Origin: Candidatus Saccharimonadota bacterium
GTDB lineage: Bacteria; Patescibacteriota; Saccharimonadia; Saccharimonadales; Saccharimonadaceae
Length of the DNA: 26,891 bases
NCBI GenBank assembly: GCA_017964115.1
Contig: JAGCSL010000068.1
Coordinates: 1 to 26,891, forward strand
Reading direction: 5' to 3'
Shown piece after piece: positions 7,433 to 14,078 of this stretch. The notes below the pieces were generated by a model. The model worked only from the letters and a program-made list of their open reading frames with translations. It was not told the origin of the DNA and did not search any database. Both the position numbers and the translations under genes were made by a program. Positions within the stretch are counted from its first letter, which is position 1, and each line of letters begins with the position of its first letter.

Positions 7433-7912
7433 TTAGCCTTCGATGGCGATAAATTTTTGATCTTCTGGGAGCTCTGGTTTCGGTTCGGCTTTTGGAACCG
7501 TCAGCGAAAGAACGCCGTCTTTATAGGAAGCTTTAATGTCATCCTTTTTGACGTCTTCGCCAACATACCAGCTACGACTCATAGAGCCAAAATGGCGCTC
7601 TTTACGAATAAGGCGACTGCCGTTTTTGCGCGGTTTGCCGTTTTTATCTTCGCGCTCTTCAATATCTTCGTTCTTTTCGGCGCTGATAGTCAGCATGCCT
7701 TCATCGTATTTAATTTTAATGTCGTCCTTCTTGAAGCCAGGAAGGTCAATTTCAAGATTATAAGCCTGGTCTGTTTCGCTCACGTCAGTGCGCATTAAAT
7801 CGCGTCTATGCCCGCCACCATGCGCCGGCAACATTGGACGGCGCCCAAAGATTTCGTCATCGAAATCATTGAACATTTCGTCAAAAAGGCTCTCGAATCC
7901 CGAGTGAATCAT
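7433..7912 (-). CDS. Small heat shock protein, Hsp20/alpha-crystallin family
   Basis: 159 aa. The alpha-crystallin domain spans about 42-148: DVSETDQAYNLEIDLPGFKK, DDIKIKYDEGMLTISAEK, a loop rich in charged residues, then RHFGSMSRSWYVGEDVKKDD and the typical ASYKDGVLSLTVPKA. The C-terminal tail carries no clear IxI motif apart from IAIEG at the end. Hsp20 proteins are ATP-independent holdases that bind unfolding proteins and hand them to DnaK. The ATG at 7912 is preceded by AAAGGA. Transcription is driven from a consensus promoter overlapped by a CIRCE operator, so HrcA (encoded at 13290-14030) is the expected repressor. The leader is about 80 nt. Confidence 0.95.
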   Translation of the reverse strand: MIHSGFESLFDEMFNDFDDEIFGRRPMLPAHGGGHRRDLMRTDVSETDQAYNLEIDLPGFKKDDIKIKYDEGMLTISAEKNEDIEEREDKNGKPRKNGSRLIRKERHFGSMSRSWYVGEDVKKDDIKASYKDGVLSLTVPKAEPKPELPEDQKFIAIEG

Positions 7913-7999
7913 CTTTTTTCCTTTCGTTAAAATTGTGTGAGTAAGTTAGTTGCTAACCGTTATATATTGTTCCTGTCGGTTGCTTTCGCTTATGTTTTC

Positions 8000-8028
8000 A
8001 TTATAGTCCTTTAAATTAGCACTGTCAA
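8000..8028 (-). promoter_or_regulatory. Consensus promoter of hsp20
   Basis: The minus strand reads TTGACA (8028-8023), a 17-bp spacer, then TATAAT (8005-8000): a perfect housekeeping-sigma promoter. The -35 box lies inside the spacer of the CIRCE element. Confidence 0.9.
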
Positions 8029-8042
8029 GGCGAGAGTGCTAA
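8016..8042. promoter_or_regulatory. CIRCE operator (HrcA site) of hsp20
   Basis: TTAGCACTG, nine bases, GAGTGCTAA. This is the CIRCE inverted repeat (TTAGCACTC-N9-GAGTGCTAA) with one mismatch. It overlaps the -35 and spacer of the hsp20 promoter, so bound HrcA would block RNA polymerase. Confidence 0.95.
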
Positions 8043-8088
8043 TTTTGTTTAATTATTCAAGTTCCATTCAGGTTTAAGCTCTAGCATC

Positions 8089-8117
8089 TTGACTTTTTGC
8101 AATAAGTATGCTATAAT
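8089..8117 (+). promoter_or_regulatory. Strong promoter for the 8164-8613 gene
   Basis: TTGACT (8089-8094), 17-bp spacer, TATAAT (8112-8117), with an added extended -10 TGC. The leader would be about 40 nt. A very similar promoter (TTGACTTTTT start, same spacing) precedes the gene at 22563. Confidence 0.85.
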
Positions 8118-8163
8118 ATAATAGTTGTATATTGTCAAGGCACTTTGAAAGGGGGTGGTGAGG

Positions 8164-8613
8164 ATGAAGTTTCATGCAAATGATTACTTCTGTTTCACCG
8201 CGCTGGACGACTTCGCAAATACCACCGACAAGACCAGAAAACTGGAAGATGCAAAAGAATTTGGCATTCGTATCATTGAATGCCGAGGTCTCACTAAGAG
8301 AGATTGGCGCGTCATAAAAGGACCATTCTGGAGATTCCGCCGTAGGGCCAGTTCCCTACTTCTAGGCCATGATGACGAAGACGATTTTTTTATTCGAAAG
8401 GTCGAAGCGACCATTGGTTCGAGTATCCGTCTTTATTATCATGACCTACAGACGGGCGAAGATGCGATTATTGAGATTCGCAGAAAGCCTGGTCTTTGTT
8501 TGACTTTCCGCTCTGGTAGAAAACCAAATCTGCGCGCCGATGTCATTTCGCGCTGTACGCACGGACGCGTTTTGCGTTTTATCTCATTCACCGAAATATA
8601 CGATATTGTTTAG
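8164..8613 (+). CDS. Basic hypothetical protein, family unknown
   Basis: 149 aa from the ATG at 8164. It is rich in Arg and Lys, with an aromatic start (YFCFTALDDF), a basic patch (FWRFRRRASS) near 60-70, an acidic HDDEDDFF patch near 75-82 and a beta-rich second half (SSIRLYYHDLQTGEDAIIEIRR, given here as two strands). There is no signal peptide or membrane helix, so it is cytoplasmic. No family recognised. An in-frame GTG at 8155 was rejected because it lies in the GGGGGTGGTG ribosome site, which is well placed for 8164. The gene stands alone: its own consensus promoter in front, a strong terminator behind. Its expression set-up matches the unknown genes at 22563 and 23898, although the proteins do not look alike. 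Confidence 0.75.
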   Translation: MKFHANDYFCFTALDDFANTTDKTRKLEDAKEFGIRIIECRGLTKRDWRVIKGPFWRFRRRASSLLLGHDDEDDFFIRKVEATIGSSIRLYYHDLQTGEDAIIEIRRKPGLCLTFRSGRKPNLRADVISRCTHGRVLRFISFTEIYDIV

Positions 8614-8620
8614 TCCAGCA

Positions 8621-8651
8621 AAAAGGCCGCACGTTTTTTGTGCGGCCTTTT
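8621..8651. terminator. Bidirectional terminator between the 8164 gene and rsmD
   Basis: AAAAGGCCGCAC (8621-8632) pairs fully with GTGCGGCCTTTT (8640-8651) over a T-rich loop. It ends the plus-strand gene and, read from the other side, the hrcA-to-rsmD operon. Confidence 0.92.
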
Positions 8652-8660
8652 CTAGTTAGT

Positions 8661-9188
8661 TTATATTTTGCGATATATTTTAATATGCGCAGCGGCGTAT
8701 TTCTTATCGCTGAGTAATTCCAGATAAGTAAATTGTGGCGGCGCCGGCGATTCCGGATGAGACAATACAAAATATCCGCCTGGAACCAAGTACTGTATTA
8801 GCTGCGCAACTAGCTCGTATTGCGGATTATCGTATGGCGGATCGGCAAAAATAATACCATAATCTCCATCCGGTGCACGCAAAATGCCAGCACGATCGGC
8901 TAATTGTAGGTTTAGAAGATTCTTTTGAATTGTCTTGATTGCTTTGTGGTTGTTTTCTAAAAAGTCAACATGAGAAGCGCCAAGTGATAACGCTTCTAGT
9001 CCAATGGCACCGCTGCCGGCAAAAGCATCCAAGACACGCCGGCCAACAATTTCGTCACGCATCCGATTAAAAATCGCTGAGCGTTCACGTTCGCCCATCG
9101 GGTGAGTAGCCTTAGTTTTTGGCGTATCAATTAGGCGACCACCATGCGTACCAGAAATGATGCGAATTTGGCTATTATTTTTCGCCAT
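8661..9188 (-). CDS. rsmD: 16S rRNA m2G966 methyltransferase RsmD
   Basis: 175 aa, close to the usual 180-190. The fold is a Rossmann SAM-dependent methyltransferase: an N-terminal ISGTHGGR segment, a HPMGERERSAIFN segment near 29-41 that matches the RsmD RPTxxRxREalFN motif, the SAM loop DAFAGSGAIGLEALSLGA at 54-71, the acidic FLENN strand end and the catalytic DPPY at 116-119. It methylates G966 of 16S rRNA during 30S assembly. It is the last gene of the hrcA unit, overlapping the upstream gene by 14 bases, and is followed by a strong terminator. Confidence 0.95.
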   Translation of the reverse strand: MAKNNSQIRIISGTHGGRLIDTPKTKATHPMGERERSAIFNRMRDEIVGRRVLDAFAGSGAIGLEALSLGASHVDFLENNHKAIKTIQKNLLNLQLADRAGILRAPDGDYGIIFADPPYDNPQYELVAQLIQYLVPGGYFVLSHPESPAPPQFTYLELLSDKKYAAAHIKIYRKI

Positions 9189-10011
9189 CTTTTAACTCCC
9201 GTTTAGCTTGATTAGCGGCGGCGGCCCAGGCCAACGTAATGGCGCGGACTATTTCAGGAATTAGCACTTCGCGCGTCTCGACGGCTAACTCGGTCGTCCA
9301 ACCATGTTCAAGAAAATGATCATACATTTTGAGTCGATTGACACGTTCGAGTGAATTATAGAAAGCTTTTTTATAATCTGCAGTTTCGGCATCTTTTTTC
9401 GTAAAATCTTTTGGCATTAAATGTTTTAATGTGACGGGAGTGATAATATAAGCGACGCCATATTCGTAGGCAATGTGCTTAGTCATGAGTCCACCCGCGC
9501 CAAAATATAGCCAGTTCGTGCGCATCGTCTCAGCAAAGCTTTCGCCCTTAGTTACACCCTTAAGCTGAACCCCAAAGATTTTCACATAGTCGGCATCACC
9601 CACCAATTCATCGCGCACTTCGCGAAAAGGATAATGATGCGCTGGCGTCAAACCGTCAGTAATCACATGCGCCAGCCAAGCCGCTTCGAAACTCGCCCGA
9701 ACGCGATCGCCTTTTCTCAGCGCTTGTACAAGATTGTAATAATGGTCGTCCATATATCCAACTAAAATACCGTCGTCGTCTTCTGGGATAATAAAATGCT
9801 CCGGCTCGTCGACGCCGGGCGATTTGCGCTTCAAGCCGTCTGGCCCCTGCATGCCCTCAAAACGTAATATTTCCGTAATAGTAGGAAAATTCTTACCAAC
9901 CAAAAGATTGCGTCCTAAGAGTTGACGCGCAGCCTTATCGAGCTTTTGGTGCGTTCCAATTAATTTGCCTGAGCGTTTAGAGCCAGGTTTTACGCATAGA
10001 GTTGCATACAT
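9175..10011 (-). CDS. Zinc-dependent phospholipase C / S1-P1 nuclease-like protein
   Basis: 278 aa, mostly helical. Several His and Asp residues lie as in the zinc-dependent phospholipase C/P1 nuclease fold: GTHQKLD (His21), EPEHF (His72), GYMDDHYYNL (Asp88/89, His90), AWLAHVITDGLTPAHHYPF (His115, Asp119, His125/126). The last block is very like the HxxxDxxxPxH motif of that fold, which binds three zinc ions and cleaves phosphodiesters. No signal peptide is visible, unlike the secreted members, so the substrate is unknown and could be intracellular. The gene begins three bases after the recG stop and overlaps rsmD by 14 bases. Confidence 0.7.
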   Translation of the reverse strand: MYATLCVKPGSKRSGKLIGTHQKLDKAARQLLGRNLLVGKNFPTITEILRFEGMQGPDGLKRKSPGVDEPEHFIIPEDDDGILVGYMDDHYYNLVQALRKGDRVRASFEAAWLAHVITDGLTPAHHYPFREVRDELVGDADYVKIFGVQLKGVTKGESFAETMRTNWLYFGAGGLMTKHIAYEYGVAYIITPVTLKHLMPKDFTKKDAETADYKKAFYNSLERVNRLKMYDHFLEHGWTTELAVETREVLIPEIVRAITLAWAAAANQAKRELKDGEK

Positions 10012-10014
10012 AAT

Positions 10015-12018
10015 CTAATTCAAAGTAGTTAATCGTTGGTATTTGCGAACTGCATCGCTTAACTCTTTATATTCTAACATATTATACCCCTCCTGTCTAA
10101 ACTGCTTAACTAAATTATCAGCTCTATGAGCTAGCTTCGTGTCAGTAATCGTAGCAATACGTAAGTCGAGCGCACCGTGCTGCAGAGAGCCATATAGTTC
10201 GCCCGGGCCACGCAATTTAAGATCGACTTCTGCAAGATAGAAACCGTCTTGTGAACGCTCAATTTCACGTAAGCGTCGAGTCGGAGTATCGGAGTTAGAA
10301 TTGATCAAATAGCAATACGAGGCATCGCTGCCACGGCCTACCCGCCCACGCAACTGGTGGAGTTGCGAGAGACCGTACTGATCCGCATCGGCAATTACCA
10401 TTACGGTGGCATTCGGCACATTCACGCCAACTTCTACTACTGTCGTACTGACTAGAATATCGATTTCGCCATTGCTAAACAGAGTCATTATTTCGTCTTT
10501 TTCGGTCGATTTCATTTTGCCATGCAAATATGCAACATTATAATTTGGGAATTGGTGTGTGATTTTTTGCACCTCTTTTTTAACGCTCGACAACTCACTA
10601 GCGCCTTTATCGTCGATTTTCTTACAGATGTAATAAACTTGATGTTTATGAGCGAGCTCATTCTCGATTGCACTCCACATCTGCTTAGTTGAGTTTGGCG
10701 AGATAATTTTAGTCGTTATTGGCTGACGTCCGGCTGGCAATTCGTCTAGAATCGAAACCGACAAATCACCGAAGATAGTCAACTGTAATGAGCGCGGAAT
10801 TGGCGTAGCGGTCATAGAGAGCAGATGTGGCATCGTATGCGCTTTAGCAAGCAATTTCTGGCGCTGCATTACGCCAAAACGGTGCTGTTCATCTATGATT
10901 GCTAACCCAAGATTTCTGAATTCCGTGTCGTCCGTAATCAAAGCATGTGTGCCAATTACTAAATCTACTTCCCCATTCTTGATATGTTTTTTAAGCTCTG
11001 GTTTATGCTTAGTAGAGCCGGTCAGGAGAGCGATGCGTAGTTTTTTTCCGAATAATTTAGATAGGGATTCGGCGTGTTGGGTGGCAAGAACCTCCGTTGG
11101 CGCCATGATGGCCGCCTGGGCGCCGCTCTGTGCGGCAACTAAACAGCTTAGCGCAGCAACTAAAGTTTTGCCCGATCCAACATCTCCCTGCAAGAGCCGA
11201 TTCATCGGGATTTCTTGCTCCATGTCTTGGACTATTTCCCAAGTTGCTCGACGCTGCGCGTTAGTGAGCTGAAATGGCAGTTTAGCAATAAATGTCTTCA
11301 GCTCATCCATGTCGCCATGAATTGCTTGTGTACGTAGCTTTTGGTTTTCTTCGCGATTTAAACGCGCTGCCAGTAGTAGGCTAAATAATTCCTCGGTCGC
11401 TAAATATTCACGACCAGCTTTTGCAGCTTCAAGTGTTTCTGGAAAATGTACATCAAATAGCGCATCTGCTCTGCCCTCATAATTCGGAATCATGTCGGGC
11501 GTGAGGGCGATATTATTTTTGATGGCATTAATAAACTTCTTAAAATCTTGAGATTTAATCGAGCCCCGCGCGGGATAAACTGGCTGAATCTTGGCTGTAC
11601 TGGCCTTGGCGTCATAATCTTCTGCAAGCGTAGCGGAAGGATTTGAGATTTGATAGTGTCCGTAGGAAAACGCCATTGTACCGGAAAAATAATAATCCTT
11701 CCCAGCATCGAATTGCTTAGCGCGATACGGCTGATTAAACCAGATAGTTTTGATAGCTCCCGATTTGTCGCGCAAAGTTGCTTCTACAAGAATTAGGTTT
11801 CGACGCATGCGACGAATCTTAATATCTTCGACTTTTGCTTTAACAACGACATTACCCGGCTTCAAATCAGATATTTTTTGCGCCTGTTGAAAGTTTTCAT
11901 AGTCGCGCGGCAAATGATAGACCAAATCACGGAGCGTAAAAATACCAGCCTTATGCAAAATCTCGGCAGTTTTTGGGCCAATTCCCTTCACCTCCTGAAT
12001 CGGAGCTGCTAAATCCAT
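10015..12018 (-). CDS. recG: ATP-dependent DNA helicase RecG
   Basis: 667 aa from the ATG at 12018, near the usual 680-700. The start MDLAAPIQEVKGIGPKTAEIL holds the helix-hairpin-helix of the wedge region. An OB-like wedge domain follows, then Walker A GDVGSGKT at about 278-285, the DEQH box, ATPIPRS (motif III) and the C-terminal helicase half with TTVVEVGVNVPNA and QLRGRVGRG. RecG remodels stalled forks and branched DNA. A longer reading from 12072 was rejected: it runs inside trmD, and a TATAAT ends exactly six bases before 12018. No Shine-Dalgarno site precedes this ATG, so it may be read from its own leaderless transcript as well as from the operon. Confidence 0.96.
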   Translation of the reverse strand: MDLAAPIQEVKGIGPKTAEILHKAGIFTLRDLVYHLPRDYENFQQAQKISDLKPGNVVVKAKVEDIKIRRMRRNLILVEATLRDKSGAIKTIWFNQPYRAKQFDAGKDYYFSGTMAFSYGHYQISNPSATLAEDYDAKASTAKIQPVYPARGSIKSQDFKKFINAIKNNIALTPDMIPNYEGRADALFDVHFPETLEAAKAGREYLATEELFSLLLAARLNREENQKLRTQAIHGDMDELKTFIAKLPFQLTNAQRRATWEIVQDMEQEIPMNRLLQGDVGSGKTLVAALSCLVAAQSGAQAAIMAPTEVLATQHAESLSKLFGKKLRIALLTGSTKHKPELKKHIKNGEVDLVIGTHALITDDTEFRNLGLAIIDEQHRFGVMQRQKLLAKAHTMPHLLSMTATPIPRSLQLTIFGDLSVSILDELPAGRQPITTKIISPNSTKQMWSAIENELAHKHQVYYICKKIDDKGASELSSVKKEVQKITHQFPNYNVAYLHGKMKSTEKDEIMTLFSNGEIDILVSTTVVEVGVNVPNATVMVIADADQYGLSQLHQLRGRVGRGSDASYCYLINSNSDTPTRRLREIERSQDGFYLAEVDLKLRGPGELYGSLQHGALDLRIATITDTKLAHRADNLVKQFRQEGYNMLEYKELSDAVRKYQRLTTLN

Positions 12019-12024
12019 ATCTAT

Positions 12025-12030
12025 ATTATA
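12025..12030 (-). promoter_or_regulatory. Internal leaderless-type -10 for recG
   Basis: A minus-strand TATAAT ends six bases before the recG ATG, just past the trmD stop. The -35 is poor, so promoter strength is uncertain. Confidence 0.45.
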
Positions 12031-12032
12031 TC

Positions 12033-12689
12033 TTAATCGTGAGGTTCGGTCGGAGCATTTTCGGCGCGCCATTTGGCGATTTCACCGTGATTGCCGGACA
12101 GAAGAATTTCTGGTACTTTCATACCGCGGAACTCTTCTGGTCGAGTATATTGTGGATATTCATAATTATCGCCGTCAGAAAAACTTTCGATTTCGGCAGA
12201 AGTTTCGCCGCCGAGCACACCCGGAATCAAACGCACAATCGAATCAATTACGGCCATGGTCGGTATTTCCCCGCCCGTTAAAATAAATTTACCAATCGAA
12301 ACTTGATAGTCTGCCAAAGTCGTAATGCGCTCATCGTATCCTTCATAGTGCGGACAAATGAAAATGTAGTTCTGATTTGAGGTTGCTAGTTCTTGGGCGC
12401 GAGCCTGATCCCAAATGCGGCCTTTTGGCGTCATTAATATAACTTTCGCATTAGGATTACGGGATTTCGCCTCCTCGACTGCAGCAAAAATTGGTTCCGG
12501 CTTAAGTAGCATGCCGTCACCGCCGCCATATGGAGTATCGTCGACTTGATGGCGTGGGCCGAGCCCGAATGGGCGTAGGTCGATGATCTCAAATTCAACC
12601 AGTTTACGATCTTGCGCCTTCCAGAGCATGGATTGATTAAAAACTTTATCAAACATCTCTGGGAAAAGTGTAATTACAGAGATTTTCAT
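12033..12689 (-). CDS. trmD: tRNA (guanine-N1)-methyltransferase TrmD
   Basis: 218 aa, slightly short of the usual 230-250. SPOUT-knot enzyme that makes m1G37 in tRNA and so prevents frameshifting. Landmarks: MKISVITLFPEMF at the start, DDTPYGGGDGMLLKPEP (50-66), CPHYEGYDER (112-121, where many species have CGRYEGxDER), SIGKFILTGGE (131-141, the knot), then RLIPGVLG and YPQYTRPEEFRG. The ATG overlaps the grpE stop (ATGA), so it is coupled to grpE translation and lies in the HrcA-regulated unit. Confidence 0.97.
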   Translation of the reverse strand: MKISVITLFPEMFDKVFNQSMLWKAQDRKLVEFEIIDLRPFGLGPRHQVDDTPYGGGDGMLLKPEPIFAAVEEAKSRNPNAKVILMTPKGRIWDQARAQELATSNQNYIFICPHYEGYDERITTLADYQVSIGKFILTGGEIPTMAVIDSIVRLIPGVLGGETSAEIESFSDGDNYEYPQYTRPEEFRGMKVPEILLSGNHGEIAKWRAENAPTEPHD

Positions 12690-13297
12690 TGTTTCTTAAC
12701 TTTTACCATGGCGGCCCTAATTACGACTTGTCCGTAATAGTAGCCCGGGCGTAAGACTTCGCCAATTACTTCTTCATCACCGTCGCCTTCAACCATTACG
12801 GCATCATGTAAATCAGGATCGAAAATCGTGCCGACTTCAGTCGGAATTTTCGAGAGACCGAGCTCTTTGACTGTTTTCTCAAAACTTTTCTGCAACGGAC
12901 CGAGCGTGTCTGGATTAGCCGCAATTGCACGATCAATATCGTCGAGAAGTGGCAACATTTTCTTTACGGTCGAGTATTTAACCGCATTGCCATATTGTTC
13001 TTTCTGAACTTCGGTCTGACGACGGAAATTTTCAAAATCTGCACGCGTGCGCTGAAGGTCATTGGTTAGTTCGGCAATTTTTGCATCTTGGGCATCGTCG
13101 ACATTTTTCTTATTCTTACGGAACTTTGCAGTCTTGGCGGAGGTCTCGGCGGCGCCAATAGTCGCTTCGCCAATATTTTCTTCAGTTATAGAATGTTTCT
13201 TGGCTTCGTTAGTATTGATCATATCGTTCGGGTCGAGATTTTCTTTTGCGATCGATTCGCTATTTGGCGTCTCATTAAAATCTTGATCTTCATTCAT
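12686..13297 (-). CDS. grpE: Nucleotide exchange factor GrpE
   Basis: 203 aa. An acidic, disordered N-terminus (about 1-70) precedes the long dimer helix (ELTNDLQRTRADFENFRRQT, about 75-95), then KMLPLLDDIDRAI and the C-terminal beta domain with VGTIFDPDLHDAVM and VLRPGYYYGQVVIRAAMVKV. GrpE releases ADP from DnaK. dnaK and dnaJ are not next to it in this window. Its ATG lies inside the 3' end of hrcA (eight-base overlap) with GGAGG nine bases upstream. Confidence 0.97.
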   Translation of the reverse strand: MNEDQDFNETPNSESIAKENLDPNDMINTNEAKKHSITEENIGEATIGAAETSAKTAKFRKNKKNVDDAQDAKIAELTNDLQRTRADFENFRRQTEVQKEQYGNAVKYSTVKKMLPLLDDIDRAIAANPDTLGPLQKSFEKTVKELGLSKIPTEVGTIFDPDLHDAVMVEGDGDEEVIGEVLRPGYYYGQVVIRAAMVKVKKQ

Positions 13298-14030
13298 AAA
13301 TGATGTCCTCCAACATTATACCGGCATGACGCACGAGCGACATGACACGTTTATACGATTGACGCGTTGGTCCCAGAACTCCGATGTAACTACGGTCGGA
13401 ATAAGGCGAGCGAAAACGCGAGATAATCAAAGAAACATTGGAAGTTTTACCGATAGGATTTTCGGTGCCTATATAGACATTGATTGCCTCATTTGGCTGA
13501 ACCTCCATTAGCCACGGCTTAATATTGTCGAGGAGCTGGCCAACGGCTTGGACTTGGGCGGCTTGGAGAAACTCTGGTTGCGAGAATAAATTGCCAAATC
13601 CGGAAATATAGATTTGATCGCCAATAGTAGCTAGACCTAAGTTGCCCGTAAGATTCACCAAGCTGTCAACGGCGGTTCTAATTGCATAATCGGCACGAGT
13701 CTGAGCCTGAATGCGCGTAGCAAGTGCTTTGGTCGGACGATCCTCTTTTTCAATATTAATATGACGATTTTCGTTTACGTCTTCATCGCGGTCTATTTTT
13801 TCCTGAAGAGAATTCACATATAGGCGATAGCCGGCATCGGTTGGAATGCGACCCGCCGAAGTATGCGGCTGCGTTATATAGCCCATAGCTTCAAGTTTGA
13901 CCATTTCGGCGCGAATTGTGGCCGACGAGCAATCAAAAAGCTTCGCAAGCGTCACGCTCCCCACTGGGGTAGCCAACTCTGCATATTCTTCAATGATTGC
14001 ATAAAGAATTTCTCGTTGACGATCAGTCAT
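13290..14030 (-). CDS. hrcA: Heat-inducible transcription repressor HrcA (short form)
   Basis: 246 aa, against about 340 in Bacillus. The N-terminal winged helix is intact: REILYAIIEEYAELATPVGS, CSSATIRAEMVKLEAMGYI and PHTSAGRIPTDAGYRLYV. The rest keeps a GAF-like core (LGLATIGDQIYISGFGNLFSQPEF and the end SYIGVLGPTRQSYKRVMSLV), but roughly 90-100 residues are missing, mostly around the inserted dimer domain. HrcA binds CIRCE and, in studied bacteria, needs GroEL for activity. Two CIRCE sites are present in this window, at this gene and at hsp20, so it is autoregulated. A -10 box ends six bases before the ATG, predicting a leaderless mRNA. Confidence 0.95.
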   Translation of the reverse strand: MTDRQREILYAIIEEYAELATPVGSVTLAKLFDCSSATIRAEMVKLEAMGYITQPHTSAGRIPTDAGYRLYVNSLQEKIDRDEDVNENRHINIEKEDRPTKALATRIQAQTRADYAIRTAVDSLVNLTGNLGLATIGDQIYISGFGNLFSQPEFLQAAQVQAVGQLLDNIKPWLMEVQPNEAINVYIGTENPIGKTSNVSLIISRFRSPYSDRSYIGVLGPTRQSYKRVMSLVRHAGIMLEDIIYE

Positions 14031-14036
14031 ACCTAT

Positions 14037-14065
14037 ATTTTATGCTTTTTAGCACTCAAGGTCAA
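14037..14065 (-). promoter_or_regulatory. Promoter of the hrcA operon
   Basis: The minus strand reads TTGACC (14065-14060), a 17-bp spacer, then TAAAAT (14042-14037). The box ends six bases before the ATG at 14030, so transcription should begin at the A of the start codon. The CIRCE element covers the -35 and part of the spacer. Confidence 0.85.
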
Positions 14066-14075
14066 GGTTTGCTAA
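14049..14075. promoter_or_regulatory. CIRCE operator (HrcA site) of hrcA
   Basis: TTAGCACTC, nine bases, GTTTGCTAA. One half matches the CIRCE consensus completely and the other has two mismatches. As at hsp20, the spacer contains the -35 box of the minus-strand promoter. Confidence 0.88.
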
Positions 14076-14078
14076 TTA

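Noticed and set aside
7913..7993. RNA thermometer in the hsp20 leader
   Set aside because: The leader is about 80 nt and could fold, but I could not find a clear stem that masks the AAAGGA site; CIRCE control already explains heat regulation.
8043..8163. A riboswitch or other structured RNA in the leader of the 8164 gene
   Set aside because: The leader after the promoter is only about 40 nt and I saw no stable stem or known motif in it.
12019..12072. Longer N-terminus for RecG
   Set aside because: It would lie in the trmD coding region, includes no RecG-like sequence, and the family start fits MDLAAPIQEVKGIG at 12018.
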